From positions 1 to 10,035 of the forward strand of contig JBOHWL010000289.1 in assembly GCA_050736615.1 (NCBI GenBank): a stretch of 10,035 nucleotides of DNA. The letters run 5' to 3'. The translations under genes and the position numbers were made by a program. The stretch's first letter is position 1. Every line of letters starts with the position of its first letter. The stretch is from JBOHWJ01 sp050736615. Its GTDB lineage: Bacteria; Desulfobacterota; Binatia; Binatales; Binataceae. The notes below the pieces were generated by a model. The model was not told the DNA's origin. It worked only from the letters and a program-made list of their open reading frames with translations, and searched no databases. This document shows positions 1 through 5,942 of the stretch, in pieces.

Positions 1-208
1 ACAGGAACAGCACCATGATGGCGCCGACATAGATGATGATCTGCAGAAAACCGACCGTCTCGGCGTTCAAGCCGATGAACAGCACGCCAATCACGATCAG
101 CGCAAAGGCCAATGACAACAGGCTGTGCACCGGACTGCGCTGGAGAATCACCCCGAAGGCGGAAATAATCGCCAACACCGCCAGAAATATGAACAGCCAC
201 ACTGGCAT
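1..208 (-). CDS. nuoJ: NADH-quinone oxidoreductase subunit J (partial, C-terminus off the left edge)
   Basis: This is the N-terminal part (69 complete codons) of NuoJ, a small membrane subunit of complex I that lies next to NuoK and NuoA and helps link quinone reduction to proton pumping in the inner membrane. The translation begins MPVWLFIFLAVLAIISAFGV, a first membrane helix. It then shows RSPVHSLLSLAF and GFLQIIIYVGAIMVLFL, the conserved third-helix signature of NuoJ, where the YVGA segment forms the pi-bulge region known from complex I structures. The start is ATG at 208-206, overlapping the TAA stop of nuoH (TAATG), so translation is probably coupled. A GGAG lies about 10 bases upstream. 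The gene is cut by the window edge, with no sign of damage. NuoI is not encoded between nuoH and this gene. Confidence 0.93.
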   Translation of the reverse strand, partial: MPVWLFIFLAVLAIISAFGVILQRSPVHSLLSLAFALIVIGVLFIGLNAETVGFLQIIIYVGAIMVLFL

Positions 209-1329
209 TAGTACTTCGCTCCGATCGCCACCACCACGAACGCGGTGGCGAGCAGGTTGATCAACCCGATCGGTACTAGACCCTTCCAGCCAAGCCGCAT
301 CAACTGGTCATAGCGGAATCGTGGCAGCGTCCATCTCACCAGGATCTGCAGGGAGCAGAAGAACACCACCTTGACCCAGAACGAGACCAATTCCAGCAAC
401 ACCACCGCCCAATTCGGGACCGCCAGGAACCATCCGGTCATATTGGGAAAATGAAAACCGTCGCGGTAAAGCCACGGCACTTGCCATCCACCGAAAAAGA
501 ACAGCGTGATTAGTACTGAAATCAGCACGATTTCAGCGAAGTCGGTCATCATGAAGACCGCCTGCTTGCTGCCCGAATATTCGGTGTAATAGCCCGCGAT
601 CAACTCGGATTCCGCCTCGGGCAGGTCGAACGGCACGCGCTTGGATTCGGCCATGCCGGCCGTCAGCAGCAGCAGGAACGAAACTGGCTGCACCAAAATC
701 CCCCAGCGCGGCAGCCATCCGAACCAAACGCCGCCCTGAATGCGGCACATTTGCTGCAAATCCAAGGTGCCATAAGTAATCACGACGGCGATGATGACGA
801 GCCCCATCGCGATTTCGTAGGAAATCATCTGGGCGGTTGCGCGAATTCCGCCGAGCAGCGCCCAACGATTGTTCGACGCCCATCCGCCCAACGCCACTCC
901 GTACACGCCAACGCCCAGGACCGCCAGCAGGTATAAGGCAGCCAAGTTTACCGGCGCCGCCTGCACGTTGACGACATGCCCTCCGACCCTCAACACGTCG
1001 GCCATCGGCACCACCGCGAACGTGACCAGCACCGGGAACAGCGCCAAAAATGGCGCGAGGCCATGGATGAAGTGGTCCGCGCCTTCGGGGACGAAGTCTT
1101 CTTTCGTGAAAAGCTTTATCGGGTCCGCCAAAAGCGTATTGACCACGCCGAAATTGGGCAGCCCTAAGCGGCGGCCGATCCCCAGCACGCTGGCCCGATT
1201 GGCGCCGATACGGTCCTGAATCAGGGCGCTGCCTTTGCGTTCGAACCACAGCAGAATAGCCGCCAGGTTCAGTACCAAGATGATGATTGCAACCGCTTTG
1301 AGCGCGCCGATCAGAAGTTCAATTCCCAC
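208..1329 (-). CDS. nuoH: NADH-quinone oxidoreductase subunit H
   Basis: NuoH (ND1 homologue) is the membrane subunit that forms most of the quinone-binding chamber at the junction with the peripheral arm of complex I. The protein is strongly hydrophobic with about eight or nine membrane segments. Family landmarks are FERKGSALIQDRIGANRA near the N-terminus, DPIKLFTKEDF, GGWASNNRWALLGGIRATAQ, SYEIAMGL, then the acidic quinone-site loop SKRVPFDLPEAESELIAGYY with TEYSG after it, and C-terminal LPRFRYDQLMRLGWK. The frame is open back to 1473, but the 48 extra upstream residues are polar and unlike NuoH. I therefore prefer the GTG at 1329-1327, giving 373 residues that begin next to the first helix. 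Neither GTG has a clear ribosome binding site, so the start is uncertain. No nuoG or other complex I gene lies upstream, so nuoH seems to lead this operon. Confidence 0.93.
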   Translation of the reverse strand: MGIELLIGALKAVAIIILVLNLAAILLWFERKGSALIQDRIGANRASVLGIGRRLGLPNFGVVNTLLADPIKLFTKEDFVPEGADHFIHGLAPFLALFPVLVTFAVVPMADVLRVGGHVVNVQAAPVNLAALYLLAVLGVGVYGVALGGWASNNRWALLGGIRATAQMISYEIAMGLVIIAVVITYGTLDLQQMCRIQGGVWFGWLPRWGILVQPVSFLLLLTAGMAESKRVPFDLPEAESELIAGYYTEYSGSKQAVFMMTDFAEIVLISVLITLFFFGGWQVPWLYRDGFHFPNMTGWFLAVPNWAVVLLELVSFWVKVVFFCSLQILVRWTLPRFRYDQLMRLGWKGLVPIGLINLLATAFVVVAIGAKY

Positions 1330-1950
1330 GATGAGCCAGTGCCAGTTTTTTCCAAGCCGGGATTGTTCCGTGCAGATTGACAGATTACGGGGTGCGGCAA
1401 CAACCGCCCCGCGGTACGTGGAGCGTTGGCGTTGTCCCTTCGATTTTCCCCCAGCCGCCGTGCGAATCGGCACAGCGGCGCGTCATCAAGCAGACCACCC
1501 CCACCCACCAGGGCGTAAAAATAAAACGCGCGACGGCTTGGTTTGACGCCAGCCACGAGGGCTTGATCCCAGAGCCGGCCAGCGTTTCCAACAATATTAC
1601 TGATCCTTCAGTGCGTATTCTTCAAACGTACGGAAATCTAATGACAGCTATACTAAAAGCCAAGCTATCGCCAGTCCTTTGCTCCGCTTTAAGGTGCGAC
1701 ACAAGCATTCGCGCGCACAGCGAACCCCGCGCCAGCCGCGCGTGCGTGACGCGACCTCGCGAACAATCGTTGCAGCTTAACAAACCGCGCGGGTCGAAAA
1801 AAATGTCGCGGTGATCCCTCCCGCCTGGACGCACGGCAGTCTGTGCCACCAACGCTCCCGCCGACAGCCTTTGATCACACTCCGTCCGCTAGCCGAAATC
1901 CGTTACGCATTTTGCTACGCTTAGTGTATAGAGCGTTCAGCGGATTCGAG
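1330..1950. other. Long divergent spacer between nuoH and rsmD, no convincing gene
   Basis: About 620 bases separate the start of nuoH (leftward) from rsmD (rightward). A 145-residue plus-strand frame (1377-1814) and several shorter frames cross it, but their translations are low-complexity and rich in Arg, Ser and Pro, with no recognisable domain. I found no tRNA. An AT-richer island at about 1585-1665 is the likeliest place for the divergent promoters. A TATAGA at 1927-1932 lies 18 bases before the rsmD start and could be a -10 box, but it has no good -35 partner. The leftmost part may encode the true N-terminus of NuoH if the upstream GTG at 1473 is used. Confidence 0.5.
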
Positions 1951-2517
1951 ATGCGAGTGATTGCGGGACAGGCTCACGGCCGGCGCATTGCCGCGCCGCG
2001 CGGACTTACCACGCGGCCGGCTACGGCGCGCGTCCGCTCATCGATTTTTTCACGCTTGGCAGCGCGCTGTGACTTGGAAGGAATGCGCGTGCTGGATCTC
2101 TTTGCGGGCAGCGGGTCGTTGGGCCTGGAGGCGCTCTCGCGCGGCGCCGCACACGTCACCTTCGTTGACTCCTCCCGCGCCGCGGCCCAGGTGATTGCCG
2201 CCAATCTGCGCCTGCTCGGACCTACCGCCCGCGGCCGGATTATCAGTGCCGAGGTGTGGCGCGCGTTGCGTCAATTGGGCGCCGACGGTGAACGTTTCGA
2301 TCTGGTTTTCGTCGACGCTCCGTTCAAAATGGACCTCAGCGCCGGCATCCTGACTCTGCTGGATCAGTCCGGCCTGGCCGCGTCGCGGAGCTGGGTGGTG
2401 GTGCGCCAGTTTCATCGCGCTCCGACACTGACGGCCGCGGGATTTGAACCCGTGAATATCGCAACTTTGGGCGATCACCGTATCGCTCTTTACCGGCGCC
2501 AGGAGACGCCGAAGTGA
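1951..2517 (+). CDS. rsmD: 16S rRNA (guanine(966)-N(2))-methyltransferase RsmD
   Basis: RsmD transfers a methyl group from S-adenosylmethionine to N2 of G966 of 16S rRNA in the assembling 30S subunit. The 188-residue protein matches the family length. It opens with MRVIAGQAHGRRIAAPRG, the typical N-terminus, which fixes the start at 1951; the open frame reaches back to 1843 but that part is not family-like. Residues 48-66 carry the SAM-binding motif (DLFAGSGSLGLEALSRGA), and FVDSS at 71-75 holds the acidic residue expected to bind the SAM ribose. The catalytic loop, normally DPPY or DPPF, reads DAPF at 122-125. The RNA-contact segment is also divergent: TRPATARVRSSIF, where RPTxDRVRE is usual. 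The gene is followed after 15 bases by coaD, a very common bacterial pairing, so the two are probably co-transcribed. No strong ribosome binding site is visible. Confidence 0.9.
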   Translation: MRVIAGQAHGRRIAAPRGLTTRPATARVRSSIFSRLAARCDLEGMRVLDLFAGSGSLGLEALSRGAAHVTFVDSSRAAAQVIAANLRLLGPTARGRIISAEVWRALRQLGADGERFDLVFVDAPFKMDLSAGILTLLDQSGLAASRSWVVVRQFHRAPTLTAAGFEPVNIATLGDHRIALYRRQETPK

Positions 2518-2532
2518 GCATAATGAGCCGGC

Positions 2533-3048
2533 ATGGTTAACAAATCAAAGGATCATACCCCATCCATCGCCATCTACCCTGGCAGCTTCGACCCGATTCA
2601 TAACGGCCATATCGATATCATCCGCCGCAGTGTCGCGATCTTCGATGAAGTGATTGTCGCGGTTGCCTACAATCCGCATAAGGATTCCGCCTTATTCACA
2701 CCCGACGAGAGGGTTGAAATGATCCGCGACAGTATCCGCGATCTCGAACCGCGGGCGCGAGTCGATAAGTTCAGTGGGCTATCGGTTGACTACGCTGAAC
2801 GGATCGGCGCGAACGCCATCATCCGCAGCCTGCGCGCCGTCACCGACTTCGATTATGAAGCCCAGATGGCGCACATGAACAAGCAGATGAAGGGCAACAT
2901 CGAAACCATCTTTCTGTTCGCCAATCCCAAGCTATTCTTCACCGCTTCGCGGCTGATTAAAGAAGTCGCCAGCTATGGCAAACGACTGCCCGAGCTAGTC
3001 CCCGAAACGGTGATGAATCGGCTGCGCCAGAAACTCAAACTCGACTAG
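2533..3048 (+). CDS. coaD: Phosphopantetheine adenylyltransferase (CoaD)
   Basis: CoaD joins ATP and 4'-phosphopantetheine to give dephospho-CoA and pyrophosphate, the penultimate step of coenzyme A synthesis in the cytosol. The 171-residue protein has the nucleotidyltransferase signature YPGSFDPIHNGHIDIIRRS at 15-33, with the HxGH-type motif HNGH at 23-26. Next come IIRSLRAVTDFDYEAQMAHM at 96-115 (substrate and ATP loop), ETIFLFANP, and TASRLIKEVASYG at 137-149 (C-terminal ATP-binding motif). Two of these differ from the textbook form: RSLR where RGLR is usual, and TASRLIKE where ISSSxVKE is usual. Overall length and motif order are normal, so I expect an active enzyme. The first eight or so residues (MVNKSKDH) are an extra polar leader; ATG at 2533 is the only sensible start, although no good ribosome binding site precedes it. 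The stop is TAG. Confidence 0.95.
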   Translation: MVNKSKDHTPSIAIYPGSFDPIHNGHIDIIRRSVAIFDEVIVAVAYNPHKDSALFTPDERVEMIRDSIRDLEPRARVDKFSGLSVDYAERIGANAIIRSLRAVTDFDYEAQMAHMNKQMKGNIETIFLFANPKLFFTASRLIKEVASYGKRLPELVPETVMNRLRQKLKLD

Positions 3049-3169
3049 CGCCAGGCGGGACGAAGCGGGGGCACGGTTTCTTGAATGGCGCGTGACCGCT
3101 AGAATCGGGCCTGCGTTGGTCGCGCAACACATTTGAGAATCCAAATCTCAGAGCGGACTTTCGATAATA

Positions 3170-4366
3170 ATGATCAAGCTTAATCGCAGGATAGCCTCAC
3201 TCAAACATTCCGCCACGCTGGCGGCCGACGCACGCGCCACCGAGATGCGTGCGGCGGGAATTGACGTGATTCCGTTGGCGGCGGGCGAACCCGATTTTGA
3301 CACGCCCGAACGTATCAAGGAGGCGGCGCGCCGCGCGCTCTCCGAGAGTAAGACCAAGTACACTCCGGTCAGCGGCACCGCCGAACTCAAAAAGGCCATC
3401 CAGCTAAAGCTCAAACGCGATAATCGATTGGATTATGAGATTGCCGAAATAATCGCGACGGCCGGCGCCAAGCAGGCCGAGGCCAACGTGATCAATGCGC
3501 TTTTCGACGAGGGCGACGAAGTCATCATCCCGACTCCTGCCTGGGTCAGTTTCGCGGCGATGGTCAAGTTGAGCGGCGCCACGCCGAAATTCGTGGAATG
3601 CCCGGAGGACAACGGCTTTGTGCTGACACCGGAGCGTCTGCGCGAGGCCATCGGCCCGCGCACGCGCGGAATCATCCTGGTGTCGCCTTCCAATCCCACC
3701 GGCGCCGTCTACTCCGCCGGCCATTTGTCCGAATTGGCCAGTATCCTGCTCGACTCGGAGCTATGGGTGCTATCAGACGACGTTTACGAGCACATCGTTT
3801 ATGACGGACCGGTGCCGCACATTCTCGCCATCGAACCGCGCTTGAAATCACAGTCGGTCGTTTTCAATTCGCTGTCCAAATCGTATGCGATGACTGGATG
3901 GCGAATCGGTTTCGCCGCCGGTCCACGGGAAGTGATCGGCGCCGCCGCGCGCCTGCAGAGTCAAAACAGCGGTAATCCCAACTCGATCACGCAGGCGGCC
4001 GCGGTTGAAGCGCTGACCGGTCCGCAAAACGAGCTGGGCCGGATGGTCGAAGAGTTTCGCAAACGCCGCGAATTGGTGGTCGAGCGCGTGCGCAAGTTGC
4101 CCGGCATCAAACTACCTAACGTGCCGCAGGGCGCTTTCTACGCCTTTCCCAATATCAGCGCGCTGCTAGGCGCGAGCCTCAATGGCCGTACCATCAGCGA
4201 CGGTGATTCGTTCGCCGAGCTGATGCTCAATGAAGCGCATGTGGCAACTGTGGGCGGCAATGATTTCGGCGCACCCAATCACGTCCGGCTCTCCTATGCC
4301 ACCTCCGCCGACAATCTCAGTCACGCTTTCGACCGGATCGAACGCGTGCTGACAAAGTTGCGCTAG
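3170..4366 (+). CDS. Class I PLP-dependent aminotransferase (aspartate/prephenate aminotransferase type)
   Basis: This is a fold-type I aminotransferase of the type I-beta aspartate aminotransferase group (Thermus AspC-like). These are cytosolic enzymes that move amino groups between aspartate or another amino acid and 2-oxoglutarate; some relatives also use prephenate. The 398-residue length is typical. Visible landmarks are LAAGEPDFDTP at 36-46, the cofactor phosphate loop at 97-103 (TAGAKQA), W125 in the aromatic cofactor-stacking segment, SPSNPTG with N175, SDDVYE with D203 and Y206, the PLP-binding lysine K237 in NSLSKSYAMTGWRIGFAAG with R246, and RLSYATS with R373, which binds the substrate alpha-carboxylate. 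All catalytic residues are present. It lies 121 bases after coaD, so it may have its own promoter. No clear ribosome binding site precedes ATG 3170, but the protein starts as the family does. Exact substrate cannot be fixed from sequence. Confidence 0.92.
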   Translation: MIKLNRRIASLKHSATLAADARATEMRAAGIDVIPLAAGEPDFDTPERIKEAARRALSESKTKYTPVSGTAELKKAIQLKLKRDNRLDYEIAEIIATAGAKQAEANVINALFDEGDEVIIPTPAWVSFAAMVKLSGATPKFVECPEDNGFVLTPERLREAIGPRTRGIILVSPSNPTGAVYSAGHLSELASILLDSELWVLSDDVYEHIVYDGPVPHILAIEPRLKSQSVVFNSLSKSYAMTGWRIGFAAGPREVIGAAARLQSQNSGNPNSITQAAAVEALTGPQNELGRMVEEFRKRRELVVERVRKLPGIKLPNVPQGAFYAFPNISALLGASLNGRTISDGDSFAELMLNEAHVATVGGNDFGAPNHVRLSYATSADNLSHAFDRIERVLTKLR

Positions 4367-4401
4367 AGAGCTGCGCACAAGCCTCATTGTCCATTCCATA
4401 G

Positions 4402-4562
4402 CCTAGCAGGGTGTTGAAAAAGGCGTTCTTATCGCAAGTCGCATCCCAGTGCCCGTATTACACTGCGCAAAAGCTGGCTGCTTTCCTCAATCTTCTCTCC
4501 CGCTCTTTTGCGGGGGAGAAAGAGAGGGGGTGCAGGCTGTGATTTATCAACAGCCGGCTAGG
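4402..4562. mobile_element. MITE-like element with terminal inverted repeats and CTAG ends
   Basis: The ends 4402-4421 (CCTAGCAGGGTGTTGAAAAA) and 4543-4562 are inverted repeats of each other with 17 of 20 positions matching. A CTAG tetranucleotide sits at both ends (4403-4406 and 4558-4561) and could be a 4-base target duplication. The interior of about 150 bases has no coding potential and contains a hairpin. This is the layout of a miniature inverted-repeat transposable element moved in trans by a transposase that targets CTAG or YTAR, as some IS5-group elements do. The family assignment is inference. The element lies 35 bases downstream of the aminotransferase stop. Confidence 0.62.
4493..4520. 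repeat. Pyrimidine/purine hairpin inside the MITE-like element
   Basis: TTCTCTCCCGC at 4493-4503 pairs with GCGGGGGAGAA at 4510-4520, an 11-base stem with one G-U pair and a 6-base loop. It lacks a following T-run, so it is not a classical terminator for the aminotransferase, although it could slow read-through or protect the 3' end of the mRNA. Confidence 0.5.
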
Positions 4563-4581
4563 CCGCGGGAACTGCGAACTT

Positions 4582-4626
4582 ACGTGGAGCGATTATCCTT
4601 GATGGGAAAACCCAATCGCTCCGCGT
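4582..4626. repeat. Strong 13-base-pair hairpin with nested mini-stem
   Basis: ACGTGGAGCGATT at 4582-4594 pairs with 4614-4626 over 13 positions, one of them G-U. The 19-base loop contains its own GGG-AAAA-CCC mini-hairpin at 4604-4613, which would stack against the main stem. No poly-T follows. It could be a REP-like palindrome or part of an RNA element. Confidence 0.55.
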
Positions 4627-4726
4627 TGATTCCTCGTCCAACGCACCTCGCAGACTCGTTGTCCCGGACGCTACTCCGTGGGGGCGAGTCAGCGAGCCTT
4701 CGGCCAAGATAAAGACTTGCCTGTTC

Positions 4727-4745
4727 GCGAAGCCGTCGGCTTCGC
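4727..4745. repeat. Near-perfect GC palindrome GCGAAGCCG-T-CGGCTTCGC
   Basis: Two 9-base arms are exact reverse complements around a single central base. The right arm continues into a module (CGGCTTCGCTAATGCGCTCG, 4737-4756, then CTCCGCCTGG). Parts of that module recur in the opposite orientation at 5851-5886, and more weakly at 3049-3069 just after coaD. Confidence 0.5.
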
Positions 4746-4914
4746 TAATGCGCTCGGCTCCGCCTGGTGTGCTGGCTCCGTCGGCGGCTACGTTAATGCC
4801 GGACTCCGTTCGGAATGACAACTGGGGCTTGTGTAGAGGTTCCTTAGTGGTTCGTCCTTTATTAGCACAACGACAGCCACGCACCGCCATTTTTTGAATG
4901 GCCGCGCGGTCGAT

Positions 4915-5682
4915 TCATTTCGGCTTACCGGGACTTACAAATTTGGCCACCGGTCTTGGCACAAAACCCTCCCGCGGCGGTTGCGGTTGTCCCAGCGGCG
5001 GCTCCCAGGTCAAGGGCGGCGTTGTTTGGCCCTTCCATTGAAGTGCGCTGACGAATTGCTCGCTGGTTTCAATTCCGGCGCCGAGCCGCTTGAGCTTCCG
5101 CAACTGCGCGTCACGTGCGTCGGCGCTCCTGGCCGCCACCGCATCGCTGATCACAGTGACCTTGTAGCCGCGCGACAGCGCCGCCCTGGTGCTGGCCAAC
5201 ACGGAATTTCCCAGCATCACGCCGGCAATGGCCAGATGCCCCACATTCTCCTGCTCAAGCCAATCGTTGAATTGCCTATTTACGAACGCGTTCGCCATGG
5301 CCTTGGTGAAATACGGCCCAGCCCACATATCCATGGTTGACACCAGCGCTTCCCCCCCTTCGTAGCGCATCGCCGCCCAATTGCGCTCGACTCCGCCCAA
5401 AAACGCAAACTGGCTGAAATCGTCGCGCACATAAGCGACGGGCAAAGCGTTGACCCGCATCGCCTTAATCAACCGGTTGACAACGTTGATCGTTGGCTCC
5501 ATCTGGTCCCTGGCGACCGGATCCCGCCCGTTCGGGGTAAGGAAGCTGCGTTGCATGTCGATCAGCACCAGCACGGTATTGGGACCGCGCGAGGTTTGTG
5601 CATTTTGCGCCGCCTGGGCCTGGGCGACCAACCCGCATCCCAGCAGGATGGACAGGAACAAAGCCGTGCTGACTCGTCTCAT
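4915..5682 (-). CDS. Exported isochorismatase-like (cysteine hydrolase) protein lacking the catalytic cysteine
   Basis: The 255-residue product has the fold of the isochorismatase-like hydrolases (PF00857), which normally cleave amides or vinyl ethers with an Asp-Lys-Cys triad. Residues 1-24 are a signal peptide (MRRVSTALFLSILLGCGLVA). It could be cut after AQA, or at C16 as a lipoprotein (LLGC), so the protein should lie in the periplasm or be lipid-anchored. LVLIDMQRSF supplies D42, and TKAMANAF supplies K127. In the nucleophile segment (GVMLGNSVLASTRAAL) the usual Cys is S160 (codon TCC). RGYKVTVISDAVAARS follows as expected. A proline-rich tail covers about 221-255. Start: ATG with GAGGAG 12 bases upstream. 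It may be a serine-dependent variant or a non-catalytic binding protein; its substrate is unknown. The gene stands alone, 236 bases beyond the end of the amidohydrolase on the same strand. Confidence 0.85.
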   Translation of the reverse strand: MRRVSTALFLSILLGCGLVAQAQAAQNAQTSRGPNTVLVLIDMQRSFLTPNGRDPVARDQMEPTINVVNRLIKAMRVNALPVAYVRDDFSQFAFLGGVERNWAAMRYEGGEALVSTMDMWAGPYFTKAMANAFVNRQFNDWLEQENVGHLAIAGVMLGNSVLASTRAALSRGYKVTVISDAVAARSADARDAQLRKLKRLGAGIETSEQFVSALQWKGQTTPPLTWEPPLGQPQPPREGFVPRPVAKFVSPGKPK

Positions 5683-5838
5683 CTCTAATGCAAGCTCCTC
5701 AACGTCTGATGTAGTTGGTTATCGGCGCGCATACGCCCGTCTTACGAGCGTAGCGCATCGGTCCACCAGCGGACCTTTTTTAGCGCAACCGCCGTCGCGG
5801 TTAAACCGCAGATGGCAATTTGCGCGCGGATTCAGTCG

Positions 5839-5942
5839 AGCCCGTAAACGCGCGCGCACTAGCGAAGCCGCCAGGCGGAGCGAGCGGGCGAGTCCGCAAG
5901 CTGCGTTCCAGCCGCGTTTCACGCTTCGGCAAGCCCGTAAAC
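5839..5942. repeat. 11-base direct repeats flanking an 82-base insert at the amidohydrolase 3' end
   Basis: AGCCCGTAAAC occurs at 5839-5849 and again at 5932-5942, with 82 bases between. The right copy encodes the C-terminal VYGL of the amidohydrolase. The left copy, read in the same minus-strand phase, encodes VYGL followed by D and a TGA stop. Removing one 93-base unit would restore an uninterrupted ending VYGLD-stop. The insert contains the GCGAAGCC and CCAGGCGGAGCGAGCG modules shared with the 4727-4770 region. This is what the target duplication of a small inserted repeat would look like. The remaining sequence from 5683 to 5838 shows nothing else I can name. Confidence 0.5.

Larger units (their letters stand above)
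4563..4914. other. Palindrome-rich non-coding block
   Basis: This 350-base stretch between the MITE-like element and the next gene has no believable protein. A 110-residue minus-strand frame through it is low-complexity and matches no domain I know. It instead holds several nested inverted repeats: the hairpin at 4582-4626, GACTCG/CGAGTC at 4653-4658 and 4685-4690 (with a smaller CGGA/TCCG inside), and GCGAAGCCG/CGGCTTCGC at 4727-4745. It also has an imperfect tandem pair built on CCGTCGGC then TTCGCTAATGC or TACGTTAATGC (about 4733-4797). A GCCAT/ATGGC hairpin at about 4887-4904 lies just past the stop of the neighbouring minus-strand gene, without a T-run. It looks like accumulated repeat remnants or a structured non-coding region. 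Confidence 0.45.

Noticed and set aside
533..1249. 238-residue minus-strand frame inside nuoH
   Set aside because: It is a +1-type shadow; the nuoH frame carries all conserved motifs and hydrophobic segments.
1377..1814. 145-residue plus-strand open frame in the spacer upstream of rsmD
   Set aside because: Its composition is low-complexity, with many Arg, Ser and Pro; no domain or ribosome binding site is visible, and its first part overlaps the nuoH 5' region on the other strand.
3134..3150. TGAGA-N7-TCTCA inverted repeat upstream of the aminotransferase
   Set aside because: Only 5-base arms, expected often by chance; no supporting context for an operator or attenuator.
4359..4383. TGCGC/GCGCA hairpin at the aminotransferase stop as a terminator
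   Set aside because: The stem is short and there is no T-run, so it does not meet the criteria for an intrinsic terminator.
4558..4890. 110-residue minus-strand open frame over the palindrome-rich block
   Set aside because: It reads through inverted repeats and the MITE end; the translation looks like repeat-derived noise with no family resemblance.
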